Assembly: GCA_041675505.1 (NCBI GenBank)
Contig: JBAYTR010000013.1
Location: 83,871-147,870, forward strand
Reading direction: 5' to 3'
DNA length: 64,000 nucleotides
Source of the DNA: JAGPCK01 sp041675505
GTDB lineage: Bacteria > Bacteroidota > Bacteroidia > UKL13-3
Shown: piece after piece, positions 1-8,098 of the stretch
Layout of the letters: every line of letters starts with the position of its first letter
Numbering within the stretch: position 1 is the stretch's first letter
Made by a program: the position numbers and the translations under genes
The notes under the pieces: model-generated
The model's input: only the letters and a program-made list of their open reading frames with translations
What the model was told of the DNA's origin: nothing
Databases searched by the model: none

Positions 1-105
1 CGATTGATAAAGAAAGGGATTCCGAAACACTTACTTTCTGCCTGTACAAAGCTTCATTTATATACTACAACCATTTTTCCAAAAAGTTTTTTATGCATTC
101 CCGAG

Positions 106-666
106 CTATTCCCACTGGTCTTTGTCATTAATAAATTGATTGATTTTGTAAAGTCCGATTGTTGAAAGCATACCAAATTTCATTGATGGAGAGAATGGTT
201 TTGCATCTATTTGCCCACAATCAGCAAGGCAAAAGTAAATTTTACCTACAACTTTGTCTTCCGAGTTGTAAAGTCGAATAAAATATTCAGCTTCATTAAG
301 GCCCCAAGTTGTTTCACCCCAATCAAAATTTGCTGTATCGTTACAGAACTTTAGAAAATAGTCAACTTGATTTTGTCTAAGTGTCTTGCCAGTAAAAACA
401 CTAATAATTGGAATATTTTTGAATAGTTTTATTTTAGAAACTTGTTGTCGAGGGAATATGTATTCAGTGTCTGCAAAATGTTGTTTGTAAACTTGAGCGA
501 GGTCAAAATTATCAACGTTCGAACGCCAGTTGAAAATTTCCTTTTGCTGCTCGGTTAGGTCGTTATAGTTACTTTGAAAATAGTCTTGGTCGTCTGCCCA
601 ATACCAAAGTATTGTAAAAGCGAATAGGCAAGCTGCAACCAATAATATTTTCAGAAATCGTTTCAT
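106..666 (-). CDS. Hypothetical membrane-anchored protein (186 aa)
   Basis: I do not recognise this family. The first ~22 residues form one hydrophobic segment after a basic start (MKRFLK), so the protein is probably anchored in the inner membrane or secreted. The remainder is a soluble, aromatic-rich domain (ILWYWADDQDYFQ near the N-terminus, WDWGETTWGL-type aromatic clusters in the middle). The gene is read from 666 and its ATG overlaps the stop of the upstream gene (TAATG), so the two are translationally coupled. The base composition is AT-richer than that of the housekeeping genes nearby. An accessory gene of unknown function. Confidence 0.6.
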   Translation of the reverse strand: MKRFLKILLVAACLFAFTILWYWADDQDYFQSNYNDLTEQQKEIFNWRSNVDNFDLAQVYKQHFADTEYIFPRQQVSKIKLFKNIPIISVFTGKTLRQNQVDYFLKFCNDTANFDWGETTWGLNEAEYFIRLYNSEDKVVGKIYFCLADCGQIDAKPFSPSMKFGMLSTIGLYKINQFINDKDQWE

Positions 667-971
667 TAGTTTTTCAATTGTCCGAATAGATTGTGATAGA
701 AGTAAAAAACTAAAGCTACAGTCAAAGGTGAACCTGCAAGCAAAAAAACAATTGTCGGTATAAAGTTCTGCTCAATCAGATATCTTGCTTTAAACCATAT
801 TATTGTCAAAACGATTGTCGCTAAAACTGAAAGAAAAAAGGTCGAAATCAATACTCCATAGTTGTCGTCATATTCTAGAAATTGGGCAGAATAAAGTTGT
901 TGCCAAATAAAAATTGCCAACAAAAACAATGCTGTCACATAAATGATTTTAATTGTCTGTTGTGTTATCAT
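666..971 (-). CDS. Small hypothetical membrane protein (101 aa)
   Basis: This small integral membrane protein has three predicted hydrophobic segments (about residues 8-25, 40-60 and 70-92), with short charged loops between them and a C-terminus ending in GQLKN. No motif identifies a function. It is the first gene of a two-gene unit with the 186-aa anchored protein: stop and start codons overlap by one base. Both are AT-rich and have no housekeeping neighbour on the same strand, which fits an accessory pair. A membrane-protein/partner pair such as an immunity or phage-exclusion unit is possible, but nothing in the sequence demonstrates it. Confidence 0.55.
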   Translation of the reverse strand: MITQQTIKIIYVTALFLLAIFIWQQLYSAQFLEYDDNYGVLISTFFLSVLATIVLTIIWFKARYLIEQNFIPTIVFLLAGSPLTVALVFYFYHNLFGQLKN

Positions 972-993
972 AGCATTACGTATTAACTCTTTA

Positions 994-2373
994 CTAATAA
1001 TCTTCTTCCCCCTTCAGTGCTTTGTGGTAATCCGGTGCCTGCAAGAGGTGTGTCTTTGTTGCATCATTCCTGATGCGCAAAAACATGGCCCGGTAATACT
1101 CCCGCGTAACGGAATCAAAATGAAGAATATTTTTGCGCGATTGATAGGCCTGTATCTGATTGACAACAACTAAAACTACCAGTAAGTAAAACATCATTTT
1201 CTTTAACTTCTGATAGTCGGTAAGTTTTGTTAATGTGGCGCCCAATAACAAAGCCATCAACGGATAACTGTCAATCATTGGTCGCAAACCAAATCCTGCT
1301 CCGTACCACCAGCACCAAAAACTGGAAACAATGTAGAAATTAACCGGCACAAATATCAAAACCGCAAACCAAGCGTCTTTCAGCTGTCTGCGCAAAAAGA
1401 AGATGCCGGCTAATGCCAATAACATTATCGGGGTATACAACAACCAACCTTTACGGTAACTGAATAAGGCGTCCCAAAAATGCGGCTGATTAAAATAAAA
1501 TTTCCCGAGGAAACCATACGTGTAGTAGTACCATTGGCCGGTTTGAACTTTCCAGTACAGCAACTGAGGAAACCATACCAAAGCAATGCCTACCAACAAA
1601 AGCAACAATAACCTGATAGTTTTCAAAAAAAGATTCATGCGGTGAATAAGCTCGCTCGCATTAGTTACCCCCCATAAAACAAAAATCAAGGCTACTACTG
1701 AATTGGTGGGACGAATAAGCGAAATAAACCCGAACAGCACACCCAAAGCAAAACTATTTTTAACACCGGGAGATTTGTGCCATTGAATGGTGCCGTACAA
1801 AAACAAGGCAAACAACATATAACTGGGCACGTGTGTAACCAGCGCTTCTGAAGTGACGAAGTAAAAAAGATTAGTACCCCAGTTGACCAAAAGCAGGCAA
1901 ATGGCTGTTGTGGTATCGGTAAAATACAAACGAAGAATTTTACGTAAATACCAATTGCCGATGAATGCATAAATTAACGTACCCAATAACAGAAAAAAGT
2001 AATATGGGGCTGAGAACCCATTGGCCTCATATCCCGTTAAGTTGGCCACCACATGCCCCATCAGAAAAAAAGGTGTTTCCAATAAAGCCAATCCCATGCT
2101 CATGCGCACAACAGTCTTTCCCAGAGGCCCCACGTAACTGTAATTAAAGCCCGAACCTAAAAACTCCAACTGTTCCCGTGCAAAATCTAAATCATAATTG
2201 TGGTACACAAACGTGGCCGGCAAATACAGGTAATACTCCCAGGCATCCCACTCCAGCACCACTTCCTTTTTCCATGTAGAAAAATTAAAGAATACCATCA
2301 AGTAAACCAGTGTAATGATGGCCATGGCCCAACCCGAGTACGTTATTTTTTCTATGCGTGTTTGATTCAACAT
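994..2373 (-). CDS. GT-C-like multi-pass membrane protein (glycosyltransferase-like), second of a tandem pair
   Basis: A 459-aa polytopic membrane protein with about 10-11 hydrophobic segments. The first extracytoplasmic loop carries acidic and aromatic residues (EWDAWEYYLYLP), the position where GT-C glycosyltransferases keep their catalytic acid. Further in, a conserved YRKGWLLYTP block and an FWCWWYGAGFG block are shared with the neighbouring paralogue. I infer a lipid-linked sugar transferase or relative; the donor and acceptor are unknown. An upstream ATG at 2421 would overlap the preceding gene by 44 bases. The ATG at 2373, five bases after that gene's stop, fits better and starts right before the first membrane segment. 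Confidence 0.6.
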   Translation of the reverse strand: MLNQTRIEKITYSGWAMAIITLVYLMVFFNFSTWKKEVVLEWDAWEYYLYLPATFVYHNYDLDFAREQLEFLGSGFNYSYVGPLGKTVVRMSMGLALLETPFFLMGHVVANLTGYEANGFSAPYYFFLLLGTLIYAFIGNWYLRKILRLYFTDTTTAICLLLVNWGTNLFYFVTSEALVTHVPSYMLFALFLYGTIQWHKSPGVKNSFALGVLFGFISLIRPTNSVVALIFVLWGVTNASELIHRMNLFLKTIRLLLLLLVGIALVWFPQLLYWKVQTGQWYYYTYGFLGKFYFNQPHFWDALFSYRKGWLLYTPIMLLALAGIFFLRRQLKDAWFAVLIFVPVNFYIVSSFWCWWYGAGFGLRPMIDSYPLMALLLGATLTKLTDYQKLKKMMFYLLVVLVVVNQIQAYQSRKNILHFDSVTREYYRAMFLRIRNDATKTHLLQAPDYHKALKGEEDY

Positions 2374-2377
2374 ATTT

Positions 2378-3766
2378 TTATTCCTCGCCTGTAAGCGCTC
2401 CTTGTTCATAATCCGGGACATCGAGTTTCGATGTATCCAAAGAACGCCCCAACATCACATCCCAATAAAATTCCTCCGACATGCTATCCCAGTGAATCAG
2501 TCCGTCCCGATACAACTTTTGCTGTTTTATATTAAGCCATATGCAGCCTGCAACAAACAACACTAACATACTTTGAAGTATTTTTTTTGACGACACAGCT
2601 GCAAATACTGCTGCCATAGGAATTGCCAATAACCCGTAATACTCTATAATGGGCCTGCAGCCAAAGCTTCCGCCATACCACCAGCACCAAAAACTGAACA
2701 TCACGTATACCGCTAAAATAAATGTAACAGCCACCGAAGCAAAAAATTGTTTGTACTTTTTGTACAACAAAGGAATGCCTGTCAATGCCAGAATCATTAC
2801 GGGAGTGTAAAGCAGCCAACCTTTGCGATAACTGAACAGGCCATCTGCAATGCGGGGACGCAAAAAGAAAAACGAGCCTTTTTCTCCGTATGAATAAAAC
2901 AACCAGTTACCTGTTTGCCGATGCCAATAAAGTAATTGAGGAAGAAAGACGAGTAATGCCAAAACTCCGAAAAGCAATAAGAACCTGGGCGAACCAAGCA
3001 ATCTTTTTACTTTGCCTGCCAGTGCTGAAAACGATTGCACATCATACAACACAAAGAAAAAAAGTATCAGGCAATTAGTCGGGCGGATAAGTGTTATCAT
3101 ACCCCACACTAACCCCAAAGCCAGCATATTCAAAACAGATTCTTTCTTATGAAAGGCTACAGTAAAATGCATAAAAAGCAACGCCAGAAAAAAACTGATG
3201 GCGTGCGACATCAGCGCATCGTATGTGGCGTAATTCATCAGGTTAGTGGCAGCACCAACAGTAATCAGTGTGAGCGCCACAACCCTATCGTTAAAATGCT
3301 GAAGCAATAGTTTTCTTAACAGCAGCAACCCCAGCAGGCTGTATACAATACCACTCAGCCACATCATCTTGTAATAAGGCGGACTATACCCATCTGCCGG
3401 AAAATCACTGTTCAAGGCCCATGTATGTCCGGCCAGAAAAAAAGGAACATTCATCAGTGCCACACCCATCGTCATTCGAAAAACCGGTTTGCCCTTAGCT
3501 GAAATAAAATGTTTAAACCTCTCGCCATACAGCTCTTTATCCTGCTTTACTATAGCCAAATCCGCATCACCATAAATTAAAAATGTGGGGAGGTAAGCAT
3601 AATAATCGCTTTGATCCCAGGTAATGGGGGCCTTCACCATCCAGGAGCGCAAGGAGTTATATCTTATGTAATACAAAGCCGCAATGGCCAGCACTGCCAG
3701 CAACGACAAACGTCCTAAAGATGCAGACGGTCTGTATTCGCTTGACTGAAGAGCTTTGTCGTTCAT
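2378..3766 (-). CDS. GT-C-like multi-pass membrane protein, first of a tandem pair
   Basis: A 462-aa polytopic membrane protein, clearly paralogous to the next gene: same length, same order of blocks (ITWDQSDYYAYLPTFLIYG; LIRPTNCL; FSYRKGWLLYTPVMILAL; FWCWWYGGSFGCRPI). The Asp in the first periplasmic loop matches the GT-C glycosyltransferase layout. Family knowledge suggests transfer of sugars from polyprenyl-phosphate donors, but no substrate can be named. It heads a two-gene unit; the paralogue starts five bases after its stop. It diverges from hisS across a 71-base intergenic region. Confidence 0.6.
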   Translation of the reverse strand: MNDKALQSSEYRPSASLGRLSLLAVLAIAALYYIRYNSLRSWMVKAPITWDQSDYYAYLPTFLIYGDADLAIVKQDKELYGERFKHFISAKGKPVFRMTMGVALMNVPFFLAGHTWALNSDFPADGYSPPYYKMMWLSGIVYSLLGLLLLRKLLLQHFNDRVVALTLITVGAATNLMNYATYDALMSHAISFFLALLFMHFTVAFHKKESVLNMLALGLVWGMITLIRPTNCLILFFFVLYDVQSFSALAGKVKRLLGSPRFLLLFGVLALLVFLPQLLYWHRQTGNWLFYSYGEKGSFFFLRPRIADGLFSYRKGWLLYTPVMILALTGIPLLYKKYKQFFASVAVTFILAVYVMFSFWCWWYGGSFGCRPIIEYYGLLAIPMAAVFAAVSSKKILQSMLVLFVAGCIWLNIKQQKLYRDGLIHWDSMSEEFYWDVMLGRSLDTSKLDVPDYEQGALTGEE

Positions 3767-3822
3767 AGCCTCAATTATAAAACTTTCTTTGCATTGGAGG
3801 AATAGCTTCGGGTAAAATTAAG

Positions 3823-3830
3823 TAATTTTG
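3823..3830 (+). promoter_or_regulatory. Bacteroidota -7 box (TAATTTTG) for hisS
   Basis: The box matches the Bacteroidota consensus TAnnTTTG and ends only seven bases before the hisS ATG. Transcription from it would give a leaderless or nearly leaderless mRNA. No clear TTTG -33 element stands at 19-21 bases upstream, so the call rests on the -7 box alone. Confidence 0.4.
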
Positions 3831-3837
3831 GCCCGTT

Positions 3838-5613
3838 ATGGCAGTACAAAAACCCAGCATCCCCAGTGGAACAAGAGACTTTGGCCCGGTTCAGGTGCAG
3901 AAAAGAAAACACATACTCAACACCCTTGAACAGGTATTTCGCGCCCACGGCTACATGCCGCTGGAAACTCCTGCTATGGAGAACCTTAGTTCACTGGAGG
4001 GAAAGTATGGAGAAGAAGGTGATAAATTGCTGTTCAGAATAATTGAAAGTGGAGAGTACATTACAAATGCTTACAATCATATTACTACAAAACAATTCAT
4101 TTTAACAAAATTTCTTAAGGAAATAACTATAGGCATCTTTGATACTAGTTCTAAATGGACTGACTTATCAGAAACAGATGCGAAAGAATATGACAAGCTA
4201 CAGAGCTATCTGAAAAATAATTTTGATTTTATAACACAGCGCATATCAAGTCGAGAAGCATCGTTTCAAAACTTGCTTTCTGCTAACAAACCTTTTTATA
4301 AGAAATTTGAATCTAAAATTGAAGATATTGCATTATACCTCTGTAACTTATATCGCAATACTCCTGATAGTATACTTGAAATAGCAAACGAGAATACACC
4401 CTATTTAGATTACTTAATAAATGAATTTGTCATTAAATCATTTAACAAGTTTTTAATTCTGGAATCGAAAGAACTAAAAAAAGAGTTTTCGCAAAAAGGC
4501 CTCCGCTACGACCTCACCGTTCCATTTGCCCGTTACGTTGTAATGAACCGCAATGACATTACCTTACCTTTTAAACGTTACCAGATGCAACCCGTGTGGC
4601 GGGCTGACAGGCCACAGAAAGGACGCTACCGGGAGTTTTGGCAATGTGATGCCGATGTGGTGGGCAGCGATTCTTTACTCAACGAAGCCGATTTGATTCT
4701 GATTTACCTGGAAGCATTTAAAAAACTGGGACTGGATGTTGTGGTGCGCTTAAACAACCGCAAAATTTTAGAAGGTATGGCTGCTTTACACGGTGAACGC
4801 TCCCGCTTCATTGAGTTTGCTACCATCATTGATAAGCTGGATAAAATAGGATACGATAAGGTGATGGAAGAATTGCATGCCTCGGGTTTTGCTATTCAGG
4901 CGCTCACTGCTTCTGAAAAAATATTCTCCATACGAACAGATGAATTTCCTAACCCTTACCACAACCCCATTGTACTGGGTGCATTGCAGGATTTGGGCAA
5001 TGACTTTGAAAAATACAACATCGATTTTGGCTTAAAAGGCATTGAAGAGTTGGCCAAAGTATACCACATGATTCCGCAGGAGTGGCAGGCACAGGTAATG
5101 ATTGACCCGTTGTTGGCACGTGGCCTCTCCTATTACACCGGTTGCATTGTAGAAGTAGTGGCCAATGAAGGCACACTCAAAAGCAGCATAGGTGGTGGTG
5201 GTCGTTACGATAACCTTACGGGTGTATTTGGTTTGCAGGGTGTATCGGGAGTGGGTATTTCTTTTGGCCTCGATCGCATTTACGATATTCTTGAAGAACT
5301 GAAACGTTATCCGGAAGAAGTAAACCAACCCACGCACACCAAAGTATTGTTCTGTTGTTTTGATGAGGCATCTCAACTATACGCAACTGAAGCATTGAAT
5401 AAAGTACGCCAGGCGGGTATACCTGCTGAAGTATATCCTGATCTGAAAAAAATAGGCAAACAACTGGATTATGCGAATGCATTAAAAATCCCTTTTGCCA
5501 TTATGATTGGTGAAAATGAACGCAGCAGCGGAATACTCTCATTCAAAGACCTGAACAGCGGTACACAGGAATCACTCACACTGGAAACCATCATCGAAAA
5601 ACTCAAAGGGTAG
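3838..5613 (+). CDS. hisS: Histidine--tRNA ligase with a large in-frame insertion
   Basis: Class II aminoacyl-tRNA synthetase that charges tRNA-His. Visible landmarks: the N-terminal IPSGTRDFGP block, motif 1 region (LETPAMENL), GEEGDKLLF (residues 58-66), GLRYDLTVPFARYVV (from 221), motif 2 with its arginine (RYQMQPVWRADRP), the histidine-specific RGLSYYTG motif, motif 3 with GISFGLDRIYDI, and a C-terminal anticodon-binding domain (AEVYPDLKKIGKQLDYA). The protein is 591 aa, whereas the family is usually about 420-470. The excess sits between residues ~67 and ~220, normally about 30-40 residues, and here roughly 115-120 longer. That stretch is strikingly AT-rich (13 G+C of 60 at 4081-4140, against 30 of 60 at 4501-4560), while flanks look normal. 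Every other core motif is intact, so the enzyme is probably functional. Confidence 0.93.
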   Translation: MAVQKPSIPSGTRDFGPVQVQKRKHILNTLEQVFRAHGYMPLETPAMENLSSLEGKYGEEGDKLLFRIIESGEYITNAYNHITTKQFILTKFLKEITIGIFDTSSKWTDLSETDAKEYDKLQSYLKNNFDFITQRISSREASFQNLLSANKPFYKKFESKIEDIALYLCNLYRNTPDSILEIANENTPYLDYLINEFVIKSFNKFLILESKELKKEFSQKGLRYDLTVPFARYVVMNRNDITLPFKRYQMQPVWRADRPQKGRYREFWQCDADVVGSDSLLNEADLILIYLEAFKKLGLDVVVRLNNRKILEGMAALHGERSRFIEFATIIDKLDKIGYDKVMEELHASGFAIQALTASEKIFSIRTDEFPNPYHNPIVLGALQDLGNDFEKYNIDFGLKGIEELAKVYHMIPQEWQAQVMIDPLLARGLSYYTGCIVEVVANEGTLKSSIGGGGRYDNLTGVFGLQGVSGVGISFGLDRIYDILEELKRYPEEVNQPTHTKVLFCCFDEASQLYATEALNKVRQAGIPAEVYPDLKKIGKQLDYANALKIPFAIMIGENERSSGILSFKDLNSGTQESLTLETIIEKLKG

Positions 5614-5646
5614 TTTGCACCGGGGCCACAAACAATAACCACATTT

Positions 5647-7122
5647 ATGAGCACATTTGAAATTGACCATTCGCTTACCATAGACAACATCGCTCATTTA
5701 CTGGAGCAAAATACATCCATAAAATTATCTGCTGCGGCTACACAGCGCATTGAAAAATGCCACCACTACCTGCAGCAAAAAATCGAAAAAGCAACCGACC
5801 CTATTTACGGAGTGAATACCGGATTCGGTGCTTTGTGTAATACGGGCATTTCGAATGAAAAACTTTCGACCCTGCAGGAAAATCTTTTACGCTCGCATGC
5901 CTGCGGAACCGGACAAGAAGTACCTCAGCACATAGTAAAAATTATGCTGCTGCTCAAAATACAATCCTTATCGTATGGTCATTCAGGTGTACAAACGGCA
6001 ACAGTAGAATTACTCACGCAGTTTTATAACCACGCTATATTACCGGTAGTTTACGAACAAGGTTCTCTGGGTGCTTCAGGTGATTTGGCTCCTTTGGCTC
6101 ATTTGTGTTTACCGCTTATTGGCGAAGGAGAGGTATGGTACAAAGGTGAAAAAACAACTGCAAGCAAAGCATTAACATCTGCCGGACTTAGCCCTGTTCA
6201 ATTGCGAGCCAAAGAAGGTTTAGCACTTATCAACGGCACTCAATTTATGGCTGCCTATGGCGTGTGGTGTTTACTCGAAGCAAAAAAACTCAGCAATAAG
6301 GCTGATGAAATAGCGGCACTTTCCATTGATGCTTTTGACGGAAGAATAGATCCTTTTCACGAAGCCCTGCATCGCATTCGCGCACACAACGGACAAATAG
6401 CAACCGCCAAACGCATCAAAGATTTACTTGCCGGAAGTGAGATTAATGCACAACCCAAAACCGCTGTACAAGATCCGTATGCATTCCGTTGCATTCCGCA
6501 GGTACACGGTGCAAGTAAGGATGCCATCAGCTATGTACATTCTGTTTTTGAAACGGAAATTAATAGTGTTACCGATAATCCGAATGTGTTTCCTGATGAA
6601 GATTTAATTTTATCAGGGGGCAACTTTCACGGACAACCGTTAGCCATTACGCTCGACTTTTTAGCCATCGCCTTAGCTGAACTCGGCAGTATTTCAGAGC
6701 GTAGAACGTATCAGTTGATTTCGGGTCAGCGCCAACTGCCTGCTTTCCTAACTCCTAATCCGGGCCTGCATTCCGGACTGATGATTCCGCAATACACAGC
6801 GGCCTCCATTGTTAGCCAGAACAAACAATTGTGTACCCCTGCCTCAGTTGACAGTATTGTAAGCAGCAACGGACAAGAAGATCATGTAAGCATGGGTGCC
6901 AATGCAGCTACTAAATGTTTGCGTGTGGTGAATAACCTGCGCACCATTCTCGCCATTGAATTGCTGAATGCTACGCAGGCATTGGAATTCCGCAGACCAT
7001 TGAAAACATCACCATACCTGGAAGAGTTTGTTCTGAATTACAGAAAACATGTTTCTTTTGTTGAACATGACCGAAAACTATATGAAGACATTCATGCTTC
7101 TGAAAAATTTCTTAAAATCTAA
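5647..7122 (+). CDS. hutH: Histidine ammonia-lyase
   Basis: Deaminates L-histidine to trans-urocanate and ammonia, the first step of histidine degradation. The Ala-Ser-Gly triad that cyclises into the MIO cofactor is at residues 143-145 in GSLGASGDLAPLAHL. Other family signatures: YGVNTGFGAL near residue 56, the QDPYAFRCIPQVHG block, and TDNPNVFPDE. At 491 aa it is the usual length. It starts 33 bases after hisS and is on the same strand. No hutU, hutI or hutG homologue is seen in the window, so the remainder of the pathway must lie elsewhere, or the enzyme serves another role (related aromatic lyases share the MIO chemistry). Confidence 0.93.
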   Translation: MSTFEIDHSLTIDNIAHLLEQNTSIKLSAAATQRIEKCHHYLQQKIEKATDPIYGVNTGFGALCNTGISNEKLSTLQENLLRSHACGTGQEVPQHIVKIMLLLKIQSLSYGHSGVQTATVELLTQFYNHAILPVVYEQGSLGASGDLAPLAHLCLPLIGEGEVWYKGEKTTASKALTSAGLSPVQLRAKEGLALINGTQFMAAYGVWCLLEAKKLSNKADEIAALSIDAFDGRIDPFHEALHRIRAHNGQIATAKRIKDLLAGSEINAQPKTAVQDPYAFRCIPQVHGASKDAISYVHSVFETEINSVTDNPNVFPDEDLILSGGNFHGQPLAITLDFLAIALAELGSISERRTYQLISGQRQLPAFLTPNPGLHSGLMIPQYTAASIVSQNKQLCTPASVDSIVSSNGQEDHVSMGANAATKCLRVVNNLRTILAIELLNATQALEFRRPLKTSPYLEEFVLNYRKHVSFVEHDRKLYEDIHASEKFLKI

Positions 7123-8098
7123 ATTGAGAGTAACAGGAAATATTTTTGCTGTTTCTATTGCTTTGTTCTGTTCCTGTTCAAATATGGAACCAGTAACAGA
7201 TAGAACTAAAAAAGAGAATTTAGAATTTCCACAAGCAGATACACTTGCACTTGGAAATGACTCTTTTGATTTAGCTGTAAGATATGGGAGGGCTTTACTA
7301 CTTAACACTGCATTTTATATTGGCCCCCGCGGACAGAACGGGCAATACACCGGCAACAAATTAAACTGCACCAACTGCCACCAGCAAGCGGGAACAAAGC
7401 CTTACTCCTTCAATCTTATGCGTTCACATGATGTTTATCCTCAATACAGGGCTCGTGAAGGCAAAGTACTTTCGTTAGCAGACAGAGTTAACAACTGCAT
7501 AATGCGCCCACATAATGGAAAACCATTACCTCACAGCAGCAAAGAAATGATTGCAATTCTGTCTTACCTGAAGTGGATTAACTCTTTTATACCCGACTCT
7601 GCAGTTGCAGGTGAAAAGAATCTGACTGTCGTTTTCCCTGAGCGAGCAGCTAATCCCCAAAAAGGGGAAATCTTGTATGCCCAACACTGCTCCTCATGCC
7701 ATGGTAAAAGCGGAGAAGGAATATCAGACAGTGCAAACATTGCTTTTTTATATCCTGCATTATGGGGGCCTCAATCGTACCAATCAGGCTCAAGTATGCA
7801 CCGTGTAATTAAAATGGCACAGTGGTTAAAGGCCAATATGCCATACGGTATAAGTTCAGCACAAAAACCACTATTAACTGATGAAGAATATTTTGATATT
7901 GCAGCCTTCATAAACGATGACCGTATTCATTTGCGGCCGGGTACAAAAAACTTTGACTACCCCATAGCTGTGGAAAAAGCAATTGATTATGCCATACCTC
8001 CCTTTGCCGATACATTTAGCATAGCTCAGCACAAGTTCGGGCCTTACACACCCATTCTGGAATATTGGAAGAAAAAAGGATTAAGGGCAACCTATTAA
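7082..8098 (+). CDS. TsdA-like dihaem cytochrome c lipoprotein
   Basis: A 338-aa exported cytochrome with two haem-binding CxxCH sites: CTNCH (from residue 96) and CSSCH (from residue 203). The block after haem 1 (QYRAREGKVLSLADRVNNC, then NGKPLP) closely follows thiosulfate dehydrogenase/tetrathionate reductase TsdA, in which a cysteine in this position ligates haem 1; here Cys139 fits. The ANMPYG segment offers a methionine ligand to haem 2. The N-terminus is a hydrophobic stretch ending in LFCSCSN, a lipobox of Bacteroidota type. I chose ATG 7082 because it precedes that signal directly; it overlaps the end of hutH by 41 bases. A role in thiosulfate/tetrathionate electron transfer is inferred from the family. 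Confidence 0.75.
   Translation: MKTFMLLKNFLKSKLRVTGNIFAVSIALFCSCSNMEPVTDRTKKENLEFPQADTLALGNDSFDLAVRYGRALLLNTAFYIGPRGQNGQYTGNKLNCTNCHQQAGTKPYSFNLMRSHDVYPQYRAREGKVLSLADRVNNCIMRPHNGKPLPHSSKEMIAILSYLKWINSFIPDSAVAGEKNLTVVFPERAANPQKGEILYAQHCSSCHGKSGEGISDSANIAFLYPALWGPQSYQSGSSMHRVIKMAQWLKANMPYGISSAQKPLLTDEEYFDIAAFINDDRIHLRPGTKNFDYPIAVEKAIDYAIPPFADTFSIAQHKFGPYTPILEYWKKKGLRATY

Noticed and set aside
3..131. Open frame at the left edge (plus strand) ending at TAA 129-131
   Set aside because: Only 42 codons are visible, it overlaps the 3' end of the convergent gene, and no motif supports it. It could be the tail of an upstream gene, but cannot be shown from this window.
943..1173. Short plus-strand frame
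   Set aside because: It runs antisense through the end of the GT-C-like gene; composition follows the real gene.
4030..4490. Intein in histidyl-tRNA synthetase
   Set aside because: The insertion does not begin with Cys/Ser/Thr at a splice site, lacks the His-Asn end and conserved intein blocks, and does not lie in a catalytic motif.
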